A stretch of 12,706 bases of DNA. It comes from Pseudomonadota bacterium (GTDB taxonomy: Bacteria; Pseudomonadota; Gammaproteobacteria; Steroidobacterales; Steroidobacteraceae). Location: the NCBI GenBank assembly GCA_021808035.1, contig JAKBCG010000037.1, positions 1 to 12,706 on the forward strand, in the 5' to 3' direction. Every line of letters starts with the position of its first letter. Position 1 is the stretch's first letter. A program made the position numbers and the translations under genes. The notes beneath the pieces are model-generated. The model was not told the DNA's origin, made no database searches, and worked only from the letters and a program-made list of their open reading frames with translations. Shown here one piece after another: positions 6,565-12,706 of the stretch.

Positions 6565-7878
6565 TCAATCGGACCGCGGCGATCCCTTGAAGCGCCAGAA
6601 CGTGAAACCATAGCGGTTCGCCCGCGGGTCCTGGATTGGACTCGCCGCAATCACATCTCCATTCTTCGCGAACGCCACCGGTAGATACTCGCCGGCCGGA
6701 CTTCGCACGAACGGGACCGAGGATGGAAGTTCGCTGGGGGCCCAGCTATCGATTGCCAGTGGAGCGGAAAGGGCGAAGCGCAGATGACTGCCGTTGCGCC
6801 GGGGCCAGATCTCGACGGTTTCCCATCGCAGTTCATCGCCGGCTCCCGAGAACCAGGTCGCCGCCAGTTGCCCGCGTCTCCCCGCTGCCAGGTAAGGGAA
6901 ATACGACAAGCTGTCTCCCGCTGGCGTTACCAGCCGCCGTGACGTCCACGACGATCCCTGATCCGCGCTGTCCGCCAGCCAAACGCCGGACGCCTCCGTC
7001 CACAGCATCCACAGATCGCCATCTCGATCCCAGGCGACTGGCTCGACCCATCGAGGAATCGTACCCTCTGCCGGCGTCCAATTGCGCTGGCCAGGCACTT
7101 GGCGCTTGTGCCAGGTCGTGCCGCCGTCGGTGCTGACGGCGACGAAATCCGCGTTGGCAGCGTACCGGGCCCCGCCTGCGGACAGCGGGATCACCCGCGC
7201 CGCGAGTTCGCCGTTCGGCCCGGCCGCGAGATCGCTCGAGCCGCCTTTGGAACTGATCCGGTCCGGTCGGCTCCAGGTAACGCCATGGTCGTGACTCACG
7301 GCGTGGTACACGCCGGATGCGTCGCTCCAGACGACGTGTGCCGCTCCATCCGGCGTCACCGCGACCCATGGACGGTCGTCGAATCGCTCCCGCGAGAGCG
7401 TCGTCCAGCGCCAGGTCCTTCCCTCGTTCTGACTGACGCCAACGCTCACGCGGGTGCCCTCGGCGAGCTTCGGGTCGTAGGTCAACGCGACCAAATAGAG
7501 CGCGCCGTGAGGTCCTGCCGCGAGATCGACATCGGAATTGCCGCGGGCACCGTCCGCCTCGGTTCCGACGTTCACCGCGGTCCAGGTGGCGCCGCGATCG
7601 GCACTCTTCCACAACTCAGGAACGGTCTGCCTCAATCCCGTGTTCTTCGTGTAGAGCCCGCCAGCGTACCCCGTCAAAAAGAGCATGCCATCCGGCAGCT
7701 CGACGAGCATCGGTTCCCTCGCCGGCACGCCGAGATGTGCAACGCGCATCTCCACGTGAAGGGGACCGGCCGAGGGCGAATTTGTCGCCCGAGCGCATGC
7801 CGCAAAGGCATGGCCGCAAGCGAGTGTCACCAGAGGGAGTGCAACGGCGCTGCGTACCACCATGCGGCTCGTATTCAT
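6565..7878 (-). CDS. Secreted Asp-box (BNR, sialidase-like) beta-propeller protein
   Basis: 437 residues from the ATG at 7878; an in-frame ATG at 7863 (432 residues) is equally possible, and neither has a strong ribosome site. A Sec signal peptide follows (VALPLVTLACGHAFA). The cysteine in it does not fit a lipobox well. The mature part contains five Asp boxes (S-x-D-x-G-x-T-W): residues about 92-99, 149-156, 195-202, 249-256 and 304-311, spaced as in a six-bladed sialidase-type propeller. There are also repeated DLAAGPxG-type strand motifs (about 118-125 and 216-223). I do not see the sialidase Arg triad with confidence, so enzymatic activity is not claimed; many such proteins are uncharacterised exported propellers. 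The open frame extends upstream to 8145, but that part is antisense to the DUF2059 gene and is not family-like. Confidence 0.8.
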   Translation of the reverse strand: MNTSRMVVRSAVALPLVTLACGHAFAACARATNSPSAGPLHVEMRVAHLGVPAREPMLVELPDGMLFLTGYAGGLYTKNTGLRQTVPELWKSADRGATWTAVNVGTEADGARGNSDVDLAAGPHGALYLVALTYDPKLAEGTRVSVGVSQNEGRTWRWTTLSRERFDDRPWVAVTPDGAAHVVWSDASGVYHAVSHDHGVTWSRPDRISSKGGSSDLAAGPNGELAARVIPLSAGGARYAANADFVAVSTDGGTTWHKRQVPGQRNWTPAEGTIPRWVEPVAWDRDGDLWMLWTEASGVWLADSADQGSSWTSRRLVTPAGDSLSYFPYLAAGRRGQLAATWFSGAGDELRWETVEIWPRRNGSHLRFALSAPLAIDSWAPSELPSSVPFVRSPAGEYLPVAFAKNGDVIAASPIQDPRANRYGFTFWRFKGSPRSD

Positions 7879-8197
7879 CGTCTTGGCGATCGTCGTGATC
7901 GGTAGCCCGGTCGCTGCTGCCGGCGCTCCGTCCGAAGCGCGAATGCAAGCCGCAACGATACTCCTCCATACGATCGAGCTCCAGAATGAGATGGCCGTCG
8001 GTGCATCGAGCATGGCCGACGCGATGATCCAGCAGAACCCCATGCTGGGCCCGTATCGCGACGTGATTCTACGGTGGGCGGCTTCCTTCATCACCTGGAA
8101 GGTCTTCGGGCCGAAGTACGTCGCGTTGTATGCGGATTCATTCACGACCGATGAATTGGAACGAGCGGAGGCGGCGGCGTCGGCCCATTCGCGTTGA
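7862..8197 (+). CDS. Exported DUF2059-family protein, short C-terminus
   Basis: 111 residues beginning with a signal peptide (hydrophobic run FIVLAIVVIG, cleavage near VAAAGA). The rest matches DUF2059: an N-terminal helix with an LQNEMAVGASSMADAMIQQNP segment, then PYRDVILRW, then a W..FGPKYVALYADSFTTDEL segment that is the family's hallmark (lYaetFTeeEL). The family normally continues with a helix containing FY.(S/T)P.G; here the sequence turns into an Ala/Glu/Ser-rich tail and stops, so roughly the last quarter is lost. The start codon overlaps that of the divergent Asp-box gene, and the nearest good purine stretch (AGAGGGAG) is over 20 bases upstream. DUF2059 proteins are periplasmic with no settled function. 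Confidence 0.75.
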   Translation: MRLVFIVLAIVVIGSPVAAAGAPSEARMQAATILLHTIELQNEMAVGASSMADAMIQQNPMLGPYRDVILRWAASFITWKVFGPKYVALYADSFTTDELERAEAAASAHSR

Positions 8198-8234
8198 TCG
8201 GACCGGGGACGCCGCCGGACACAATCGAAAAATT

Positions 8235-8651
8235 CTACGTCGGTGCGTATTCCGGGTAGACCGGCAAGTCATCGCCCGAACAAGACCAGCTCGCGCGAGC
8301 GCTCGCAAATATGCGCGCTTGGGGGGCGATTGGCGGATCGACGTCCAAGGAGCCGGCGGGCAGGACCACGCGATCGGACCCCTGCGGTTGGCGTGGCAAG
8401 CGGGCACCGCAGTGAGCGCAGAACTGATTCGTGAAACGCTGCGCCTCGGGGACCTTGAACGAGCGAACGTGATCCTCGCCGCTCTGCCAGCGCAACGTCG
8501 CCGGTTGGACGATCAGGTTCGACGCGTGCCCGGTACCCGTCGCCTTGCGGCAGCGCTGACAGTGACAGTGATAGAACCGCGTTGCCTCGCCGGTGATTTC
8601 GTATTTCACAGCGCCGCACAAGCAGCTGCCGGTCATCACGGATGTACTCAC
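8235..8651 (-). CDS. GFA-family protein (glutathione-dependent formaldehyde-activating-like, CENP-V superfamily)
   Basis: 138 residues. The GTG at 8651 is preferred, with GGAGG about 4 bases upstream; an ATG at 8636 lacks a site. Zinc ligands of the fold are all present: C10 and C12 (SCLCGAV) with C78 and C81 (CAHCGARLPR) form the structural site, and C29, C31 and C34 (CHCQRCRKATG) form the catalytic site. The C-terminal LPAGSLD and the DDLP segment are complete, so the gene is full length. The founding member binds glutathione and was proposed to speed formation of S-hydroxymethylglutathione from formaldehyde; most paralogues have unknown thiol substrates. It is divergent from the molybdenum hydroxylase operon with 158 bases between, and has a dead relative at 3665-3830. 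Confidence 0.88.
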   Translation of the reverse strand: MSTSVMTGSCLCGAVKYEITGEATRFYHCHCQRCRKATGTGHASNLIVQPATLRWQSGEDHVRSFKVPEAQRFTNQFCAHCGARLPRQPQGSDRVVLPAGSLDVDPPIAPQARIFASARASWSCSGDDLPVYPEYAPT

Positions 8652-8721
8652 GGTCCCTCCAAGCGTTCTGCGGTCAGGCTGCTGGAGAGTCGCACACGCG
8701 GCGGTTCGAAGGGAAGTCAGG

Positions 8722-8733
8722 CCGACTCGTCGG
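8722..8733. promoter_or_regulatory. Dyad CCGAC-TC-GTCGG in the GFA / Mo-hydroxylase divergent space
   Basis: Two 5-bp inverted arms lie roughly midway between the GFA start (8651) and the large-subunit start (8810), where both promoters must lie. Symmetry of this size occurs often by chance in GC-rich DNA, so this is only a possible operator. Confidence 0.2.
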
Positions 8734-8809
8734 GGCGGACCAGGTGGCTCGGTTGCGTGTCGATCAGACCGTTCTGGGCAGCGCGTATTTCGAGGACTAT
8801 CATCGGAGC

Positions 8810-11110
8810 GTGAGTCGATACAAGTACGTCGGCCGGAATCATCCGGTCTCGGATGCCGTCGGCAAGGCGGGCGGTGATCTCGTCTTTGGTTCGGATCTGC
8901 AGCTGCCCGGGATGGTGCACGCGGCGCTCCTGCTGAGTCCCCACGCGCATGCGCGGGCGCTGCGCATCGATTCGACTCGAGCCCGGGAGATCCCGGGGGT
9001 GCTCGGCGTGTACACGCACGAGGACGCGCCTCCGGGGCGGTACTGCCGCTACCGCATCCTCCCCGGACAATCGGGGTGCGTGGACGACGAGCCCCTGTTC
9101 GCCTCGACGGCGCGTTTCGCTGGCGACCGGATCGCGGCGGTGGTCGCAACGACCGCGGCGATCGCCCGGGCGGCGGTGCGCTCGATCGCGGTGGAGTACG
9201 CGGCGTTGCCGTCGGTGCTGACCATCGACGCGGCGCTCGCAGCCGATGCGCCGCGGGTGCACCCCGACGGGAATCTTCTCCACGAGTTCGCGATCGACGT
9301 CGGCACGGTCGATGGTCACGGCGAATCGGGTGAGACGGTCGAGATCGACACGACGGTCACCACCCAGATGCTCCATCACGCGGCGCTCGAGCCCCATCTG
9401 TGCGTCGCGGACTACGATTCGTCCGGGCAACTCACGATCTGGAGCCCGTGCCAGAGCGTCTACGGTGCGCGTACCGTGGTCGCGGATCTCCTGGGGCTCC
9501 CGTATCACCGCGTGCGCGTGATCAAGGTGCCGATGGGGGGCTCGTTCGGCGGCAAGCAGGAGTTCATCCTGGAGCCGGTGACCGCGTATCTCGCGATGCG
9601 CACGCGGCGCCCCGTCTCCCTGATCCTCGACCGCGACGAGTGCATCCGCGCGACGACTGTGCGCCCCACGCAGCGTTCCCGGGTGAGGAGCCGCTTCCAC
9701 CCCGACGGCCGTTGGGCCTCCCTCGAGGTCGACACCGTGCTCGCCGCCGGCGCGTACGCCGGCAGTTCCCCCGACTACACCGAGGCGATGGCCCACAAGC
9801 TCACGCGGCTCTACCGCGTCGGTCGCTATCGGCATCACGGCCGGGTCGCCTACACGACGACGCCGGTCGCGGGCGGGATGCGGGGTTGGGGCGCGCCCGA
9901 GATCGCCACCTGCGCCGAGATCCATCTGGACCGTGCGGCGCGGCGTTTGACGCTGGATCCGGTCGAGCTGCGCCTGCGAAACCTGGTCGACCCCGGCGAC
10001 ATCGATCCGACCAGTGGTCGCAGCGTCGGCGAGGCATGGGTGCGCGAATGCTTGACCCGCGGTGCGGCCGCGTTCGATTGGGCTCGGCGCGTGGCCCTCG
10101 AGCCCGGCCAGGGTCGATGGCGCCGTGCGGTCGGGGTTGCCTGCGGCGCGCACAAGAACGGGATGCTGAGCGAGGCGTTCCCCGAATCGACGACGATGAG
10201 CTTGAAGATGAACGAGGACGGCACGCTCGACCTGAACGCCGCGCTCCACGAGGTCGGGGCGGGCAGCGCGGTGACGCTGCAGACGATCATCGCCGAGGCG
10301 CTCGACGTGTCTCCGGACCGCATCTCGACCCGCGAGGCCGACAGCAAGGTCTCGCCGTTCGATTTCGGGTGTTTCGGCAGCCGGATGACCTATGTCGGCG
10401 GCGCGAGTGCGCTCGCGCTCGCGGCGACATTGAGAGCTCGCCTGATCGAGGCGGCCGCTTCGCTCCTCGGTCTGCCAAGCGAGCGCTTGCGGGCGGTCGA
10501 CGGGCACGTCCGTCCGATCGACGCGGATACCCCGGCGCTCGACTATGGGGCGATCGTGCAACGCGCGCGGCTGCGCGACGGGGTCGAGATCAGCGTGACC
10601 CAGACCTATCGTGGCACCTCGAACCCCGGTGCCTACTCGGTGCAGTTCGCCGAGGTCGAAGTCGACACGCTGACCGGCCTCGTGCGGGTGAGCGATTATC
10701 TCAGCGTCGTCGACATCGGTCGGGCGATCAACCGGCAGATGGTCGAGGGCCAGTGCCGTGGCGCGGTCCAGGCCGGGATCGGCAGCGCGCTGTGCGAGGA
10801 GGTCGCACTCGACGAGGCGGGCCGACCGCAGAGCGGGGGCTTCAAGAACTATCACCTGGTGAACGCGGTCGACATGCCGCGCGTCGAGGTGCTGCTCGTC
10901 GAGCACGGCGGCGACGATGGGCCCTATGGCGCAAAGAGCGTCGGCGAGATTGCGTTCGTCCCGACCGCCGCGGCGATCGTCAATGCGGTCAATCGTGCGC
11001 TCGGCACCGAGCTCGCCCGTTTGCCGTTGACCCCGGAGCGGATCCTCGCGGCGCTGGAATCCCTCGCTGCGCCGGACGTCGCGATCGGAGCACGCAACGC
11101 ATGCGCCTGA
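8810..11110 (+). CDS. Molybdenum hydroxylase large (Mo-pterin) subunit, xanthine oxidase family
   Basis: 766 residues from a GTG at 8810, chosen because family similarity starts with SRYKYVGRNHPVSDAVGKAGG. The frame runs open back to 8642 and other starts (for example GTG 8744) are possible; the GGAG directly before 8810 is very close. The aldehyde oxidase/xanthine dehydrogenase a/b hammerhead domain covers about residues 20-130, and the Mo-pterin-binding domain the rest. Motifs: GGSFGGKQEF (about 243-252), MRGWGAPE (357-364, the conserved Arg), LHEVGAGSAVTLQ (480-492), and GAKSVGEIAF with the catalytic Glu at about 713. Gln250 replaces the Glu found in xanthine dehydrogenases (bovine Glu802), so another heterocycle, aldehyde or aromatic substrate is likely. 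It is the first gene of an L-S-M operon and overlaps the next gene by 10 bases. Confidence 0.92.
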   Translation: MSRYKYVGRNHPVSDAVGKAGGDLVFGSDLQLPGMVHAALLLSPHAHARALRIDSTRAREIPGVLGVYTHEDAPPGRYCRYRILPGQSGCVDDEPLFASTARFAGDRIAAVVATTAAIARAAVRSIAVEYAALPSVLTIDAALAADAPRVHPDGNLLHEFAIDVGTVDGHGESGETVEIDTTVTTQMLHHAALEPHLCVADYDSSGQLTIWSPCQSVYGARTVVADLLGLPYHRVRVIKVPMGGSFGGKQEFILEPVTAYLAMRTRRPVSLILDRDECIRATTVRPTQRSRVRSRFHPDGRWASLEVDTVLAAGAYAGSSPDYTEAMAHKLTRLYRVGRYRHHGRVAYTTTPVAGGMRGWGAPEIATCAEIHLDRAARRLTLDPVELRLRNLVDPGDIDPTSGRSVGEAWVRECLTRGAAAFDWARRVALEPGQGRWRRAVGVACGAHKNGMLSEAFPESTTMSLKMNEDGTLDLNAALHEVGAGSAVTLQTIIAEALDVSPDRISTREADSKVSPFDFGCFGSRMTYVGGASALALAATLRARLIEAAASLLGLPSERLRAVDGHVRPIDADTPALDYGAIVQRARLRDGVEISVTQTYRGTSNPGAYSVQFAEVEVDTLTGLVRVSDYLSVVDIGRAINRQMVEGQCRGAVQAGIGSALCEEVALDEAGRPQSGGFKNYHLVNAVDMPRVEVLLVEHGGDDGPYGAKSVGEIAFVPTAAAIVNAVNRALGTELARLPLTPERILAALESLAAPDVAIGARNACA

Positions 11111-11580
11111 ACGCGACCGTGAACGGCGATCCGGTGAGCATCGAGGTCGCCGCCGATGCCCGCTTGCTCGACGTGCTGCGCGAGACGCTCGGACTCCACG
11201 GCGCCAAGGAAGGCTGCGCGGCCGGGGAGTGTGGTGCGTGCACGGTGCTCCTCGACGGCCTGGCGGTGAACGCGTGCCTCGTGCCGGCGACGCGAGCGCA
11301 GAATCGCGACGTCCGCACCGTCGAAGGGCTCGCACGGAACGGTGTGCTCGACGCGTTGCAACGGCAGTTCGTCGCGAGCGGCGCGATTCAATGCGGCTAT
11401 TGCACGCCCGGGATGCTGATGTCCGCGACCGCGCTCCTCGCACGGGTCCCGCGGCCGACGCGAGCTGAGATCGCGGCGGCGATCGCCGGGAACCTGTGCC
11501 GCTGCACGGGGTACGCGGCGATCATCGATGCGATCGAGACGGTCGCCACCCACCAGAGCGCGAGTCATGGCGCAGACTGA
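11101..11580 (+). CDS. Molybdenum hydroxylase small subunit with two 2Fe-2S clusters
   Basis: 159 residues; the ATG lies inside the last codons of the large subunit, so translation is probably coupled. The plant-type ferredoxin cluster is bound by C39, C44, C47 and C59 (GCAAGECGACTVLLDG). The second, family-specific cluster uses C98 and C101 (QCGYCTPGM) and C133 and C135 (GNLCRCTGY). All eight cysteines are present, and the length is usual for separate small subunits (about 150-170). It passes electrons from the Mo centre to FAD in the cytoplasmic heterotrimer. The end overlaps the FAD subunit start by 14 bases. Confidence 0.95.
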   Translation: MRLNATVNGDPVSIEVAADARLLDVLRETLGLHGAKEGCAAGECGACTVLLDGLAVNACLVPATRAQNRDVRTVEGLARNGVLDALQRQFVASGAIQCGYCTPGMLMSATALLARVPRPTRAEIAAAIAGNLCRCTGYAAIIDAIETVATHQSASHGAD

Positions 11581-12487
11581 GTGGCTCGCCCCGCGCGACC
11601 CGGATGAACTGGTCGCGGCGCTTCGCCGGATGACGGGCGCGAGCCGGATCGTCGCGGGCGGGAGCGACTTGATGCTCGGACTGCACGCGAGCGGGTTCCA
11701 TCCGGATCTCTTGATCGACCTGTCGCGATTGGACGGGTTCGCTCACGTGCGCCACGTCGATGGACGAGTTCGAGTGGGCGCGCTGTCGACCTGCGCGCAG
11801 TTGCAGGATGATTCCGTGCTCGCGACCCACGGGCACGGTCTCGCGCAGGCGGCCGCTCGGGTAGGATCGGCGCAGATCCGCAACGTCGCGACCCTCGGGG
11901 GGAATGTGGCGAACGCCTCGCCCTGCGCCGACCTCGTCACCGCGCTGGTCGCGCTCGATGCGTCCGCGACCGTGATCGACGGCCTGGGTCGAACCCGCGA
12001 ACGCCCGATCGCGGACCTGTTCGCTCCGGGTGGCGGCAGCGCGCTGCCGCCAGGCGAGGCGATCGTCGAGTGCTCGTTCGCGCAAGGTCACGCCGATCGC
12101 CGCAGCGCCTTCGCGAAACTCGGCGTGCGATCCTCGGTCGCGGTCTCCCGCCTGAACGCCGCACTGGTCGTCGATCTCGATCGAGACGGTGCGACAGTCC
12201 GTTCGGCGCGGCTGGCGGTCGGATCGATCGCATCCGCGGCGTTTCGCGCCGACGCGGTCGCCGCGGCGCTCATCGGTGCGAGGATCGATGCCGCGTGCCC
12301 GGAAGGGTTCACCCACGGGTGCATGCGACTGGTCGACGAGAGGATTCCGGGCCGCCCGTCCTGGGCGTACAAGCGGCTCGCGGTTCGCGGACTCGCCGAA
12401 GATCTTTGGGGCGTGATCGGAGCGTCGGGAACCCGGCCTGTTGGCAAGGACCCAGCACCGCGATCGAACCGGCCGCAAGGCTGGTAA
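11567..12487 (+). CDS. Molybdenum hydroxylase medium (FAD) subunit
   Basis: 306 residues from the ATG at 11567, which overlaps the small-subunit gene by 14 bases. The N-terminal FAD-binding PCMH-type domain has AGGSDL (30-35) and the second flavin motif NVATLGGNVANASPCADL (about 106-123). The C-terminal part matches the CO-dehydrogenase flavoprotein C-terminal domain (AFAKLGVRSS, then SARLAVGS) and ends with a family-like RPSWAYKRLAVRGL followed by a short basic tail. The extra 4Fe-4S insertion of 4-hydroxybenzoyl-CoA reductase is not seen. It accepts electrons from the small subunit and hands them to NAD+ or another acceptor. Mo-cofactor insertion genes (XdhC type) are not in the window. Confidence 0.93.
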   Translation: MAQTEWLAPRDPDELVAALRRMTGASRIVAGGSDLMLGLHASGFHPDLLIDLSRLDGFAHVRHVDGRVRVGALSTCAQLQDDSVLATHGHGLAQAAARVGSAQIRNVATLGGNVANASPCADLVTALVALDASATVIDGLGRTRERPIADLFAPGGGSALPPGEAIVECSFAQGHADRRSAFAKLGVRSSVAVSRLNAALVVDLDRDGATVRSARLAVGSIASAAFRADAVAAALIGARIDAACPEGFTHGCMRLVDERIPGRPSWAYKRLAVRGLAEDLWGVIGASGTRPVGKDPAPRSNRPQGW

Positions 12488-12511
12488 TTGCGACCTCGTT
12501 CGCGGTAACGT

Positions 12512-12537
12512 GGCGCGCAAGAGTGGCGGCGCGCGCC
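12512..12537. repeat. GC inverted repeat after the Mo-hydroxylase operon
   Basis: GGCGCGC (12512-12518) and GCGCGCC (12531-12537) can form a 7-bp stem with a 12-base loop, 25 bases after the FAD subunit stop. There is no T-run after it. It could weaken read-through into the next gene, but it may be chance in GC-rich sequence. Confidence 0.25.
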
Positions 12538-12574
12538 GAACACCTGGAGTTTCCGCGACACAGGACCGAGGGCG

Positions 12575-12706
12575 ATGCCCATCTTCCGTTATCAGTACTT
12601 CCCGATCACGCTGCCGTTCCTGCTCGTGCTCGGCGGCGCCCTCGCGCTTCTCGCCGCGCTCGTGGCATTGCGGCTGCTGCGCTATGCCTCCGAGCCGATG
12701 CAGATC
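12575..12706 (+). CDS. Membrane protein, N-terminal part only (possibly DUF1614)
   Basis: The frame is open from an ATG at 12575 to the window edge (44 residues); GAGGG lies 2 bases before the start, which is close. Residues about 11-35 form one hydrophobic helix (FLLVLGGALALLAALVALRL) after a short aromatic N-terminus, followed by RYASEP. The pattern of a short PLT/PIT-like start, a Leu/Ala helix and an LRYA segment recalls DUF1614 membrane proteins, but 44 residues are too few to be sure. It has the same orientation as the Mo-hydroxylase genes, 87 bases downstream. Confidence 0.55.
   Translation, partial: MPIFRYQYFPITLPFLLVLGGALALLAALVALRLLRYASEPMQI

Noticed and set aside
7880..8145. N-terminal extension of the Asp-box protein to 8145
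   Set aside because: These codons are antisense to the DUF2059 gene, do not resemble the family and would place the signal peptide inside the protein.
8652..9149. N-terminal extension of the GFA protein to 9149
   Set aside because: Arg/Pro/Ala-rich shadow of the hydroxylase gene; the family starts just before the SCLCGAV motif, and a ribosome site supports GTG 8651.
8717..11443. Very long open frame (908 codons) on the minus strand
   Set aside because: It is the antisense of the molybdenum hydroxylase large- and small-subunit genes in GC-rich DNA; its translation is rich in Arg, Asp and His with no family motif, while the plus strand carries all expected catalytic and Fe-S motifs.
1..12706. 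CRISPR array, tRNA or rRNA genes, toxin-antitoxin pairs or phage structural genes
   Set aside because: I looked for regularly spaced repeats, tRNA-like arms and small paired frames with known motifs and found none.

Overview
The window is GC-rich DNA with dense coding and proteobacterial-type genes: a SulP permease, a YgiD-type extradiol dioxygenase, a GFA-family enzyme, a DUF2059 protein and a three-subunit molybdenum hydroxylase. It is most likely from a high-GC member of the Pseudomonadota; nothing here fixes the genus. I see no rRNA, tRNA or CRISPR array.

Layout. (1) Positions 1-1123 (-) hold a secreted protein with a PDZ domain and ankyrin repeats, cut by the left edge. (2) 1318-1833 (-) is a small secreted HNH-like protein, divergent from (3) a SulP anion transporter with a STAS domain (2001-3677, +). 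(4) 3665-4578 is a gene graveyard: a decayed antisense copy of a GFA-family gene that also supplies the SulP stop codon, then a frameshifted 5' piece of an insertion-sequence transposase. (5) 4579-6332 (+) is a tight operon: class III extradiol dioxygenase, a Fer4_19 plus double-CDGSH iron-sulfur protein, and an OsmC-like protein that lacks its C-terminal half. (6) 6565-7878 (-) is a secreted Asp-box beta-propeller protein whose start overlaps that of a divergent, C-terminally short DUF2059 protein (7862-8197, +). (7) 8235-8651 (-) is an intact GFA-family enzyme, divergent from (8) the operon 8810-12487 (+), which encodes the Mo-binding, 2Fe-2S and FAD subunits of a xanthine-oxidase-family hydroxylase. 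(9) At 12575 a membrane protein begins and runs off the right edge.

The middle (about 3.66-8.65 kb) looks like a mosaic. Two related GFA sequences lie in direct orientation about 4.7 kb apart, one dead and one intact. Between or beside them are an IS relic, two C-terminally shortened genes (OsmC, DUF2059) and a divergent gene pair with no intergenic space. The operons at either side of the intact GFA gene are redox-centred (non-haem iron dioxygenase, Fe-S protein and peroxidase-like protein; Mo/Fe-S/FAD hydroxylase), but no shared pathway can be shown from sequence alone. The molybdenum hydroxylase keeps the general catalytic residues of its family but has Gln where xanthine dehydrogenases have a substrate-recognition Glu, so its substrate is probably not xanthine.
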